NCBI RefSeq assembly: GCF_001654865.1
Contig: NZ_LXEO01000016.1
Span: forward strand, 25,642-89,641
Source of the DNA: Buttiauxella noackiae ATCC 51607
GTDB taxonomy: Bacteria > Pseudomonadota > Gammaproteobacteria > Enterobacterales > Enterobacteriaceae
DNA length: 64,000 bases
Direction: 5' to 3'
A model generated the notes under the pieces. The model was not told the origin of the DNA. It saw nothing but the letters and a program-made list of their open reading frames with translations, and ran no database searches. Shown here piece by piece: positions 7,447 through 16,068 of this stretch (positions are counted from its first letter, which is position 1; each line of letters starts with the position of its first letter). The translations under genes and the position numbers were made by a program.

Positions 7447-9788
7447 GGGACCTCCTGACAGCCCCAGAAAACGCGCTCCGGCGTTGCAGGGGCATCTAAC
7501 AGCGGGTGTTTCTGGTAATTCGAGACGCTTGCCACCGCATCTTGCAAAGCGCACCACACTGAAATTCCTAACATAAACGGCGGTTCACCGACCGCTTTGG
7601 AACGATAAACCGTGTGCTGCGGGTTAGCATGATTCTCCAGCAGCTTAACTCTGAAGTCGGTTGGTGCATCGCTGATAGCCGGGATTTTGTAACTCATCGG
7701 GCTGTCGGTCAGCAGTCGCCCTTTTTCATCCCACACCAGCTCTTCACAAGTCAACCAACCTGCGCCCTGCACAAAACCCCCTTCGATTTGCCCAATATCC
7801 AGCGCCGGATTTAGCGAATTGCCAACATCATGCAGAATGTCCGTGCGCAGCAGGCGATACTCGCCCGTCAGTGTGTCGATAATCACTTCCGAACATGCCG
7901 CGCCGTAGGAGAAATAGTAAAACGGCTGCCCGCGCCCAGCCGCTCGATCGTAATGGACTCCGGGCACTTTGTAGAATCCGGTTGCTGATAGAGGCACCTG
8001 ATTCAACCACGCCAGGTTGGCGATCTCAGCGAAGCTAAAATGCCGCCCCGGGACTTTCACCACGCCATTACGAAACGCCACCTGTTCAGCGCTGCATTTG
8101 TGCAAGCGGCATAGCATTTCCACCAGCCGTTCTTTAATTGCCAGCGCCGCAATTTCTGCGGCTTTGCCATTAAGATCGGCACCAGATGACGCCGCCGTTG
8201 GTGAGGTGTTGGGCACTTTCCCAGTATTGGTCGCCGTAACCTGGATCTGTTCCACAGGAATTTGCAGCACGTCGGCAACCACCTGCGCCACTTTGGTATT
8301 CAACCCCTGTCCCATTTCCGTGCCACCGTGGTTAAGTTGCACCGTGCCATCGGTATAAATCAGCAACAGTGCACCGGCCTGGTTGAGAAAACTGGAGGTA
8401 AAAGAGATGCCAAATTTGACCGGCGTGAGCGCCAGGCCACGTTTTAACACTGGGCTATGGCGGTTGAATTCGCTGATTTGTACACGCCTTTCGTGGTAAT
8501 CGGCACTCGCCTCAAGCTGGCGGGTGATTTCCGGCATGATGTTGTGTTCAACCGTCTGGTGATAGTGCGTGACGTTACGCTCAGTATCACCGTAGTAATT
8601 ACGTTTACGCACTTCCAGCGGATCAAGACCTAAGTCGCGGGCAATGTGATCCATAATCTGTTCGATGGCGACCATCCCCTGCGGCCCACCAAACCCGCGA
8701 TATGCCGTATTGGATGCCAGATTCGTACGACAGCGATAGCCTGTTATTCTGGCATCACCCAGATAGTAGGCATTATCGGCATGGAACATCGCGCGATCGC
8801 AGATCGATCCCGACAGATCCAGCGAGTAACCGCAGTTGGCCGCCAGATCGATTACCACGCCGTTCAGGATTCCTTCGTCGGTAAAGCCTACGTCATAGCG
8901 CACAAAAAACGGATGCCGTTTACCGGTGATACGCATATCGTCACGACGCGAAAGGCGCATTTTCACCGGTCGTCCGGTTAACGCGGCAACCAGCGCCGCG
9001 TGGCAGGCAATCCCCGCAGCCTGCGTTTCTTTGCCACCAAAGCCGCCACCCATACGGCGCATATCGACGGTGACTTTATTCATCGTCACCCCCAGCACCG
9101 AAGCCACCAATTTTTGTACTTCGGTAGGATGTTGGGTCGACGACCAGACCATAAGGCTGCCGTCTTCACCTGGCTGCACCACGGCAATTTGCCCTTCGAG
9201 ATAAAAGTGTTCCTGCCCGCCGATATGAAATTGCCCCTGAATACGATGCGCCGCTGAAACCAGCGCTCGCTCTGCATCGCCACGTTGATGAACGTGCGGT
9301 TCTTGCACGTATAGCTCGCGGCGCAAGGCTTCTTCGACATCCAGCACCGGCTCAAGAACTTCGTATTCAATGACCGCTTTGAGTGCCGCAGCGCGCGCCG
9401 CCTCGGACGTTTCCGCAGCCACCGTCAGTACAACCTGTCCGTGGTATTCAACCAGATCTCGGGCAAATAGCGGATCGCCTGGTGCCAACGGGCCAATGTC
9501 CAGTTCGCCGGGAACATCCCGCCAGCTAAAGACTCGCACCACGCCAGCAACGGAGTAACACTCGGTAGTGTCGATTCTGGTAATTCGCGCATGAGCATGT
9601 TGGCTAAGAATCGGGCACAGATACAACATACCCGGCAATGTCAGCTTGTCATCAATGTATTCAGCTTTACCACTCACATGCTTATCAGCACTTTCATGCT
9701 TACGGCTCTTACCCGCTCCACCACTCATTTCACGGGAAAATTGCTTAATTAATGCCTGCTCTGAAAGGCGCACCGGATTAGTTGACAT
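7443..9788 (-). CDS. xdhB: xanthine dehydrogenase molybdopterin-binding subunit
   Basis: The 781-residue protein is the large subunit of a bacterial xanthine dehydrogenase (hypoxanthine to xanthine to urate). The hammerhead domain (about residues 35-145) is followed by the Mo-cofactor domains with GGFGGKE (Mo-pterin contact), AYRGFGGPQ, TEMGQGLNTKVAQV and the active-site region KAVGEPPFMLG containing the catalytic Glu. Length is typical for XdhB. Its ATG overlaps the end of xdhA by 11 bases and its stop overlaps xdhC by 4, so the set is a tight operon. E. coli K-12 has no such XdhB in this locus. Confidence 0.96.
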   Translation of the reverse strand: MSTNPVRLSEQALIKQFSREMSGGAGKSRKHESADKHVSGKAEYIDDKLTLPGMLYLCPILSQHAHARITRIDTTECYSVAGVVRVFSWRDVPGELDIGPLAPGDPLFARDLVEYHGQVVLTVAAETSEAARAAALKAVIEYEVLEPVLDVEEALRRELYVQEPHVHQRGDAERALVSAAHRIQGQFHIGGQEHFYLEGQIAVVQPGEDGSLMVWSSTQHPTEVQKLVASVLGVTMNKVTVDMRRMGGGFGGKETQAAGIACHAALVAALTGRPVKMRLSRRDDMRITGKRHPFFVRYDVGFTDEGILNGVVIDLAANCGYSLDLSGSICDRAMFHADNAYYLGDARITGYRCRTNLASNTAYRGFGGPQGMVAIEQIMDHIARDLGLDPLEVRKRNYYGDTERNVTHYHQTVEHNIMPEITRQLEASADYHERRVQISEFNRHSPVLKRGLALTPVKFGISFTSSFLNQAGALLLIYTDGTVQLNHGGTEMGQGLNTKVAQVVADVLQIPVEQIQVTATNTGKVPNTSPTAASSGADLNGKAAEIAALAIKERLVEMLCRLHKCSAEQVAFRNGVVKVPGRHFSFAEIANLAWLNQVPLSATGFYKVPGVHYDRAAGRGQPFYYFSYGAACSEVIIDTLTGEYRLLRTDILHDVGNSLNPALDIGQIEGGFVQGAGWLTCEELVWDEKGRLLTDSPMSYKIPAISDAPTDFRVKLLENHANPQHTVYRSKAVGEPPFMLGISVWCALQDAVASVSNYQKHPLLDAPATPERVFWGCQEVP

Positions 9789-11214
9789 AGCTTTTTACCT
9801 CCAGCAAATAACCGGGTTCGGTTTGTTGTAATAGCAAACGCCTGAGTAGATTTTGCGCAACAATCAAACGGTAACGACCTGAACCCCGGAAATCTGTTAA
9901 CGGCTGGAAGTCTGCTGCCAGTGCATGACATGCCAGGTCTAATGTTTGCTGTGTGAATGGTAAGCCTGAAAGCGTTTGCTCCGCACGTTTAGCTCGCGCC
10001 GGGATCGCAGCCATGCCACCAAATGCCAGCTTTGCACTTGTCACCACGCCATCATTGAAATGCAGGTTAAATGCGCCAAATACCGTCGAAATGTCATCAT
10101 CCATTCGCTTTGAGATTTTCCACGCGGCAAATGTCGGGGCGATAGCAGCGCGCTCAATCAGCACCGCGCTGATAAATTCACCGGGTTGCAAAGCGGTTTT
10201 ACGATAGCTCAGGAAGAATTCAGCCAGCGGCAGTATGCGCACGGTGTCGCCGCAGCGCAGTTCGAGTTCAGCACCCAGAGCCAGTAACATCGGTGCCCCA
10301 TCGCCTATAGGCGAGGCATTCGCCAAATTCCCTACCAGTGTGCCGTGGTTGCGAATTTGCGCAGAGGCAAAACGATCAAGTACCTGTGCAAACGCCGGAA
10401 TTAAAGGTTGTAAGGCGTCCTGACACGCCAGCAACGTTGCCATCGCCCCAATACGAATCTGGCTTTCCGTCACCGTAATCGTCTTAAGTTCATCAATCTG
10501 GTTAAGCCCGATAATCAATGGCAGTGATTGGTACTGCTGGGTTATCGTCAGCGCCAGATCGGTGCCCCCTGCCAGCAAGCTTGCCTGCGGATTTTGTTGA
10601 TAAAGTACAGCCAACTGGGAAACTGTTTTAGGTAACAGGCAACGGTTGGATTTCGTCAGCTCTACCATCTCCGTTGGTTGTAGCGCTTTTAATCGCGACA
10701 CAGTTTGCGATTCAGTGCGAGTGAACTGATCTTGCGTGGTTACACAGCTATGCTGCATAGCGTCAATAATTGGGCGATAGCCAGTACAGCGGCAAAGATT
10801 TCCCGCAAGGCTCTTTTCAATCTCATGGCGCTGTGCGGCTGCGTGAGATTTTTGCAGTGCAAATCCCGACATAACAAAACCTGGAGTACAAAAGCCGCAT
10901 TGTGATGCATGGCAATCCGCCATCGCCTGCTGTACCGGATGCAACTCACTGCCTTGCGATAAATCTTCCACCGTCAGCAGTTGTTTGCCTGCGAGCTGGC
11001 TGACGAGTGTGATACAGCCATTTGCCGTCTGGTAGCGCATATTCTCGCCTTCGACTTGACCGAGCACCACTGTACAGGCCCCACAATCACCAGATGCACA
11101 CCCTTCTTTGCTGCCACAACGATGCTCACTGCCGCGTAACCAGTTCAGCACTGTGGTGTTCGGGTCCACATCGTCGAGGGTTTTTAATGTTTGATTTAGC
11201 AAAAATTGAATCAT
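9778..11214 (-). CDS. xdhA: xanthine dehydrogenase iron-sulfur/FAD subunit
   Basis: The 478-residue small subunit carries two [2Fe-2S] clusters and FAD on one chain. Cluster motifs are CGSKEGCASGDCGAC near residues 33-47, then CGFCTPG and CRCTGYRPI near 105-150. The FAD domain (from about residue 190) has LLAGGTDLAL and GNLANASPIGDGAPML. The start with GGAGGT upstream overlaps the guaD stop as ATGA; an in-frame ATG 12 codons earlier lies inside guaD and lacks a good site. It passes electrons from the Mo centre of XdhB to NAD+. Confidence 0.95.
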   Translation of the reverse strand: MIQFLLNQTLKTLDDVDPNTTVLNWLRGSEHRCGSKEGCASGDCGACTVVLGQVEGENMRYQTANGCITLVSQLAGKQLLTVEDLSQGSELHPVQQAMADCHASQCGFCTPGFVMSGFALQKSHAAAQRHEIEKSLAGNLCRCTGYRPIIDAMQHSCVTTQDQFTRTESQTVSRLKALQPTEMVELTKSNRCLLPKTVSQLAVLYQQNPQASLLAGGTDLALTITQQYQSLPLIIGLNQIDELKTITVTESQIRIGAMATLLACQDALQPLIPAFAQVLDRFASAQIRNHGTLVGNLANASPIGDGAPMLLALGAELELRCGDTVRILPLAEFFLSYRKTALQPGEFISAVLIERAAIAPTFAAWKISKRMDDDISTVFGAFNLHFNDGVVTSAKLAFGGMAAIPARAKRAEQTLSGLPFTQQTLDLACHALAADFQPLTDFRGSGRYRLIVAQNLLRRLLLQQTEPGYLLEVKSYVN

Positions 11215-12542
11215 GCCGCGACCTCCAGCGTATCTCGCTGCCACACGCATTTGCCGTTGACCCAGGTGTGCCAGATGTTGCGATCGTCTCCAAGCGTCAT
11301 CAGCACGAATAATTTTTCATAGATATCGCGGCTATTGGCATAGCGTAGTTTTTGCAGCGGAGTGACCGCTAAATCCAACACCACAAAATCGGCCTCTTTG
11401 CCGGGTAAGAAATTGCCAATTTTATCGTCGAGATCCAGCGCATGAGCGCCGCCAAGGGTTGCGTGATAAAACGCTTCGCTGGCACACAAACGGTAACCTT
11501 GAAGTTGCGCGACTTTGTACGCTTCAGCCAGCGTTTGCAGCATATTAAAGGTCGTGCCTGCGCCCACATCGGTACCGATGCCCATGCGGATCCCTCGGTC
11601 ATGGCACTGCTTTAAGTTAAACAAGCCACTACCGAGAAACAGGTTAGAGGTTGGGCAGAAGGCGATTGCCGATTCGGTTCGATGCAGGCAATCCCATTCG
11701 CACTCCTGCAAGTGGATAGCATGAGCAAATACGCTGCGTTTCCCCGTCAATTGATACTGGTGATAGACGCCCAGGTAGCTTTCAGATTCCGGCCACAGGC
11801 TTTTTACCCAGGCGACTTCATCGCTGTTTTCACTAAGATGAGTGTGCAGCCAGGTATCGGGAAACTCTTCACGTAACGTTTGTACCGCAGCGAGTAATTC
11901 CGGTGAGGATGTTGGCGCGAAACGTGGCGTCAGCGCATAGTTCAGCCGCCCTTTTTTGTGCCAGCGTTGAATAAGTTCGCGGGTCTGCAGGTAGCTTTGC
12001 TCGGGTGTTTCCGTGAGATATTCCGGGGAGTTGCGGTCCATCATCACTTTACCGGCAATAAGCCGCATCGAGAGATGTTCTGCCGCGCTAAAAAGCGCAT
12101 CGACCGATTGCGGATGTACGGTGCCAAATACCAGTGCCGTGGTTGTACCATTACTCAGTAACTGGCTAAGGAAGAAGGCTGACATTTTTTCCGCATGCGA
12201 ACTATCCTGATATTGGCTTTCAACCGGGAAGGTATAGGTCTGCAGCCATTCCAATAGTTGTTCACCATAAGCACCAATCATTTCAGTTTGTGGATAATGC
12301 AGATGGGTATCAACGAAGCCCGGGATAATCAGCTTACCGCGATAATCAATGTAATCATTTTCAGCACGCAGATAGCTGCGCCCTTCTTCCCATGGCAACA
12401 ACGCAACTACAGTGCCTTCATTAAGGAACAGCACTGCATCTTCGTGATGACGAGCATTAGCCAGTAATTCGTCGGGATGTGTCCCGGTTTGAGTCATATC
12501 GAAAAACTGACCGCGTAGCGCTTGCGTGTAATTAACTGTCAT
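11211..12542 (-). CDS. guaD: guanine deaminase
   Basis: The 443-residue amidohydrolase matches E. coli GuaD, which converts guanine to xanthine and ammonia. Metal-binding motifs are visible: VDTHLHYPQTEMIG near residue 80, HTHLSEN near 240 and the late GIGTDVGAGTTFNM with the catalytic Asp. It is the first gene of a four-gene operon; its product xanthine is the substrate of the XdhAB enzyme encoded next. No regulator is in the operon, but two PurR-like boxes lie about 145-180 bases upstream of the start. Confidence 0.96.
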   Translation of the reverse strand: MTVNYTQALRGQFFDMTQTGTHPDELLANARHHEDAVLFLNEGTVVALLPWEEGRSYLRAENDYIDYRGKLIIPGFVDTHLHYPQTEMIGAYGEQLLEWLQTYTFPVESQYQDSSHAEKMSAFFLSQLLSNGTTTALVFGTVHPQSVDALFSAAEHLSMRLIAGKVMMDRNSPEYLTETPEQSYLQTRELIQRWHKKGRLNYALTPRFAPTSSPELLAAVQTLREEFPDTWLHTHLSENSDEVAWVKSLWPESESYLGVYHQYQLTGKRSVFAHAIHLQECEWDCLHRTESAIAFCPTSNLFLGSGLFNLKQCHDRGIRMGIGTDVGAGTTFNMLQTLAEAYKVAQLQGYRLCASEAFYHATLGGAHALDLDDKIGNFLPGKEADFVVLDLAVTPLQKLRYANSRDIYEKLFVLMTLGDDRNIWHTWVNGKCVWQRDTLEVAA

Positions 12543-12685
12543 CGCTGTACCTGTAAGGGGCTTGTGAAGAATGAGTTAATAGCTGCAATGTTGATGCCAT
12601 GTTGGAATTTAGATTTAATCATTTTTATAACAACAGCTTAGATTACACACACTCTTGTTGCGCAACATTCGCGCAACTTTTTAGC

Positions 12686-12701
12686 ATGCAAACGATTGCT
12701 C
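12686..12701. promoter_or_regulatory. PurR-like box 1 upstream of guaD-xdhABC
   Basis: ATGCAAACGATTGCTC matches the PurR consensus ACGCAAACGTTTGCGT at 12 of 16 positions, with an 11 of 12 match in the GCAAACGTTTGC core. Its right half resembles the codBA PurR site of E. coli. Binding is inferred. Confidence 0.68.
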
Positions 12702-12705
12702 ACTC

Positions 12706-12721
12706 CTGCAAACGGTTGCCT
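12706..12721. promoter_or_regulatory. PurR-like box 2 upstream of guaD-xdhABC
   Basis: CTGCAAACGGTTGCCT matches the PurR consensus at 12 of 16 positions (core 11 of 12). It starts 20 bases after box 1, two helical turns, so both dimers would sit on the same DNA face. Confidence 0.68.
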
Positions 12722-12898
12722 TTTGATATCATGAGTTGGATTGTTAAAATTTGAGGAATAGCCTGCACCAACACGTTGCACAGACATGGCCTTGTTGCAC
12801 CAGTAATGCACAGGTGCTGCCATACTAAAGTTCAATTATCACTAACAGCCTTAGCGTGCTAAGGTATTGCGACATAAAAAGCGTTGAGGAACAGTGAG

Positions 12899-13648
12899 AT
12901 GATTATTCTGGTAACCGGCGCCACTGCCGGATTTGGTGAGAGTATTACCCGTCGTTTTGTGCAACAGGGTCATAAAGTGATTGCCACTGGCCGCCGCCAC
13001 GAACGTCTACAAGAGCTTAAAGAAGAACTGGGCGATAGCATCATTACACTGCAACTTGATGTTCGTAACCGCGCGGCTATCGAACAAGCGATGGAGCAGT
13101 TGCCTGCCGAATGGCGCAATATTGATATTCTGGTCAATAATGCTGGTCTGGCGCTGGGCATGGAGCCTGCACACAAAGCCGACCCGGATGACTGGGAAAC
13201 CATGATCGATACAAACAATAAAGGTCTGGTCTATATGACTCGCGCCGTGCTGCCTGGTATGGTGGAGCGCAATCGTGGTCACATCATCAATATTGGCTCT
13301 ACCGCAGGGAGTTGGCCGTATGCCGGTGGCAACGTTTATGGCGCAACAAAAGCGTTCGTACGCCAGTTCAGCCTGAACCTGCGTACAGACCTGCATAAAA
13401 CGGCCATCCGCGTGACAGATATTGAGCCGGGCCTGGTGGGCGGTACTGAGTTTTCTAACGTGCGTTTCAAAGGCGATGATGGCAAGGTTGAAAAAACCTA
13501 CGAAAATGCCAATGCGCTGACGGCAGAAGATGTCACTGAAGCTGTCTGGTGGGTTGCAACGCTACCAAAGCACGTCAACATCAACACGCTGGAGATGATG
13601 CCAGTTAGCCAGTCATTTGCCGGATTGAGTGTTCACCGAGAAGGTTAA
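12899..13648 (+). CDS. ydfG: NADP-dependent 3-hydroxy acid dehydrogenase YdfG
   Basis: The 249-residue short-chain dehydrogenase matches E. coli YdfG, which oxidises serine, allo-threonine and 3-hydroxy acids and reduces malonic semialdehyde. The NADP-binding TGATAGFG motif (residues 6-13), NNAG motif and the catalytic Ser and Tyr-x3-Lys ([19 protein letters not shown]) are present. I start at the ATG giving MIILVTGA rather than a TTG five codons earlier, to match the family start. A CCCATACCC/GGGTATGGG hairpin follows the gene. Confidence 0.96.
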   Translation: MIILVTGATAGFGESITRRFVQQGHKVIATGRRHERLQELKEELGDSIITLQLDVRNRAAIEQAMEQLPAEWRNIDILVNNAGLALGMEPAHKADPDDWETMIDTNNKGLVYMTRAVLPGMVERNRGHIINIGSTAGSWPYAGGNVYGATKAFVRQFSLNLRTDLHKTAIRVTDIEPGLVGGTEFSNVRFKGDDGKVEKTYENANALTAEDVTEAVWWVATLPKHVNINTLEMMPVSQSFAGLSVHREG

Positions 13649-13656
13649 TCAACCAG

Positions 13657-13688
13657 CCCATACCCACATCACTATTCTGGGTATGGGC
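13657..13688. terminator. hairpin between ydfG and rspR
   Basis: CCCATACCC and GGGTATGGG form a nine-pair stem around a 13-base loop. No U-tract follows, so it may be a 3'-end stabilising hairpin rather than a complete intrinsic terminator. Confidence 0.6.
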
Positions 13689-13743
13689 GATCGTACAAAT
13701 AAATGTTAAATTTGCGCGGCTCATCAACGATAAGAAAAAATTC

Positions 13744-14430
13744 ATGTCACCGTCAAACTTGCTCAACCCCACACAACCTGTAAACCAACAAATCTACCGC
13801 ATTTTGCGTCGTGATATTGTTCGTTGCTTAATTCCACCTGGAACACCCCTTTCTGAAAAAGAAGTGTCTATACGGTTTGAAGTCTCACGCCAACCGGTGC
13901 GCGAAGCATTTATTAAACTGGCAGAAACCGGGCTGGTGCAAATTCGCCCACAGCGCGGCACTTACGTGAACAAAATATCTGTAAGCCAGGTAAAGAATGG
14001 TTGTTTCGTGCGTGAAGCTATTGAGCGCGCAGTGGTGAAACGTGCAGCAAGTATGGCAACAGATGAACATCTGTATATGCTTGAGCAATTATTGAACCAG
14101 CAACGAACCGCCATTGACCGTAACCAGATGGATGATTTCTTCCAGTTAGACGATGAGTTCCACCAGCAATTAGCTTTGGTTGCCGATTGTAGCCTGGCGT
14201 GGGATACCGTCGAAAATATCAAAGCAACCATGGACCGAGTGCGTTACATGAGCCTTGATCACGTCACGCCACCGGAAATGTTGCTTTCACAGCATCACGA
14301 TATTTTTGAGGCGCTTAAACGCAAAGATGAAGACAGTGTGGATCAGGCGATGCATCGCCATCTGCATGAGATTAGCCAGTCAATACTGTTGATTCGCAAA
14401 GAAAAACGTGACTGGTTTAGTGAAGAGTAA
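13744..14430 (+). CDS. rspR: GntR-family regulator RspR (YdfH)
   Basis: The 228-residue protein matches E. coli RspR. It has a GntR winged-helix domain (about residues 10-75, with [23 protein letters not shown]) and a FadR-type FCD effector domain (about 80-215), including the metal-binding DDEFHQQL and QHHDIFEAL histidines. RspR represses rspA in E. coli. Here an operon beginning with rspA and ending with ydfI lies just downstream on the opposite strand, so it is the likely target; the ligand may be a sugar-acid intermediate (inference). Confidence 0.95.
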   Translation: MSPSNLLNPTQPVNQQIYRILRRDIVRCLIPPGTPLSEKEVSIRFEVSRQPVREAFIKLAETGLVQIRPQRGTYVNKISVSQVKNGCFVREAIERAVVKRAASMATDEHLYMLEQLLNQQRTAIDRNQMDDFFQLDDEFHQQLALVADCSLAWDTVENIKATMDRVRYMSLDHVTPPEMLLSQHHDIFEALKRKDEDSVDQAMHRHLHEISQSILLIRKEKRDWFSEE

Positions 14431-14433
14431 TAT

Positions 14434-14453
14434 CTCGCCCGTTTCCGGGCGAG
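14434..14453. terminator. hairpin between convergent rspR and ydfI
   Basis: CTCGCCCG pairs with CGGGCGAG around a TTTC loop. It lacks a long U-run, but its position between two convergent genes fits a terminator or end-protecting stem. Confidence 0.65.
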
Positions 14454-14468
14454 TGTAGAACGTTATAT

Positions 14469-15920
14469 TCAGAATTTTGCAACCGTCGCTTTCGCGCCGT
14501 TTTCACGCAGTGCCAGATAAGATTCAGTCACCTGGGCTACGAATTTCTCGTTAGCAGGTAAATCTTCACCAAAGATAGTTTTCAGCCCCAATAGAGCTTT
14601 AACACGGGTTTCCCCTTCCTGACTTGCGCTCACTGCTTGTTCAATGGCAGACAGCAGCGGATCACTGACCTCGATTGCATTACCTTGCTCGTCAACACCA
14701 CCCACGTAACGCATCCAACCTGCGACACCCAGAGCCAGCAGAGAGAATTTGCCGCCGTTTGCCAGATGGCAGCGAATGGAATCTAACCAGCGCTGTGGCA
14801 GTTTCTGGCTACCGTCCATTGCGATTTGCCAGGTACGGTGGCGCAGTGCCGGGTTGGTATAACGCGCAATCAATGAATCGGCATATTTCGCCAGATCAAC
14901 GCCCTGCACTTTCAGCGTTGGCGCTTGTTCTTGCAGCATTAAAGCGTGCGCAGTGCGACGATAATTCTCATCCAGCATGCATTCAGAAATGTGCTGATAA
15001 CCCGCCAGGTAGCCGAGGTATGCCAGGAATGAGTGGCTACCGTTAAGCATGCGCAATTTCATTTCTTCGTATGGCAGAACATCTTTAACCAGTTCAGCAC
15101 CGGCTTTTTCCCACTCAGGACGGCCAGCAACAAAGTTATCTTCGATGACCCACTGGCGGAATGGTTCACATGCGATAGCCACAGGGTCAGCGACCCCCGT
15201 TGCTTTTGCAACTTGTTCCAGAGTTTCTGCCGTAGCAGCCGGAACAATGCGGTCAACCATAGTGGATGGGAATGTCACATGAGATTCAATCCATGTCGCC
15301 AGCTCTGGGTTAATTGCCTGAGCGTACGCTGTAATGACGTTACGTGTTACGTGGCCATTTTCTGGCATATTGTCGCAGGACATCACGCTAAATGCCGGCA
15401 AACCAGCCGCTTTACGGCGAGCCAGTGCTTCAACAATCACACCAGGTGCCGATTTCGGCTGCTGCGGATTGGCCAGGTCGTGTGCAATTAATGGATGATC
15501 GAGCAAGATAGTGCCGGTTGCCGGAGTGTGGCAGTAGCCTTTTTCAGTCACGGTTAAAGAGACAATCGCAACTTCAGGTTGAGTCATTGCGGTAAATACC
15601 GCTTCCAGGCCATCAACCTGTGCGTGAATGGCTTCTTTCACCACACCTACAACGCGGCAATGCCATGCGTCGGCAGACATTTCTGCCACGCTATAAAGGT
15701 TGTCTTGCTGTTTCAAATCAGCAATTTGCTGTTCGCCACCAATCAGATTGACTTCGCAGTAACCCCAATCGCTGCCGTGCTCATTAGCCAGGATATCGGC
15801 GTAAACTGCCTGATGAGCACGATGGAATGCACCGAAACCAAGATGAACGATACGGGATACCAGTTTGCTACGGTCATATTTTGGGAGAATAGCTTTTGCA
15901 GATAAGAGCTTGTTTTCCAT
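14469..15920 (-). CDS. ydfI: fructuronate reductase / mannonate oxidoreductase (YdfI)
   Basis: The 483-residue protein belongs to the mannitol dehydrogenase family and matches E. coli YdfI, a D-mannonate oxidoreductase. The N-terminal NAD-binding region contains [14 protein letters not shown], and the C-terminal helical domain contains the catalytic region [18 protein letters not shown] with the Lys-x-x-x-x-Asn-x-x-His pattern. It is last in the set rspA, uxaC-like, transporter, ydfI, where it would interconvert D-fructuronate and D-mannonate. A 148-base gap to the transporter gene contains a perfect nine-pair inverted repeat. Confidence 0.94.
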   Translation of the reverse strand: MENKLLSAKAILPKYDRSKLVSRIVHLGFGAFHRAHQAVYADILANEHGSDWGYCEVNLIGGEQQIADLKQQDNLYSVAEMSADAWHCRVVGVVKEAIHAQVDGLEAVFTAMTQPEVAIVSLTVTEKGYCHTPATGTILLDHPLIAHDLANPQQPKSAPGVIVEALARRKAAGLPAFSVMSCDNMPENGHVTRNVITAYAQAINPELATWIESHVTFPSTMVDRIVPAATAETLEQVAKATGVADPVAIACEPFRQWVIEDNFVAGRPEWEKAGAELVKDVLPYEEMKLRMLNGSHSFLAYLGYLAGYQHISECMLDENYRRTAHALMLQEQAPTLKVQGVDLAKYADSLIARYTNPALRHRTWQIAMDGSQKLPQRWLDSIRCHLANGGKFSLLALGVAGWMRYVGGVDEQGNAIEVSDPLLSAIEQAVSASQEGETRVKALLGLKTIFGEDLPANEKFVAQVTESYLALRENGAKATVAKF

Positions 15921-15957
15921 TTTAAAACTCGCTGAGTAGTGAACTTGGGGACTGCCA

Positions 15958-15981
15958 CAGACTACCTGACATGGTAGTCTG
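15958..15981. promoter_or_regulatory. inverted repeat upstream of ydfI
   Basis: CAGACTACC and GGTAGTCTG form perfect nine-base arms around six bases. It is about 40 bases upstream of the ydfI start. It shares ACTACCAT with a site upstream of rspA (read on one strand), so it may be an RspR operator; an mRNA hairpin is the alternative. Confidence 0.45.
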
Positions 15982-16068
15982 CATATTGATTTGCATTAAA
16001 CTTTATTACTTTTGGTATGACACAACCCCGAAAGATGTATAACAACTCACATTTATGACATTCAATCG

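Larger units (their letters stand above)
12543..12898. other. divergent intergenic region guaD / ydfG
   Basis: No protein gene is convincing in these 356 bases. The region contains a GCGCAAC direct repeat with an 11-base period, the first copy of which lies in the perfect palindrome GTTGCGCAAC, followed by two PurR-like boxes. It must hold promoters for both guaD (leftward) and ydfG (rightward). Confidence 0.8.

Noticed and set aside
12640..12800. Sigma-54 promoter for guaD or ydfG (TTGCA-like words present)
   Set aside because: No GG and GC dinucleotides at the -24/-12 spacing were found on either strand.
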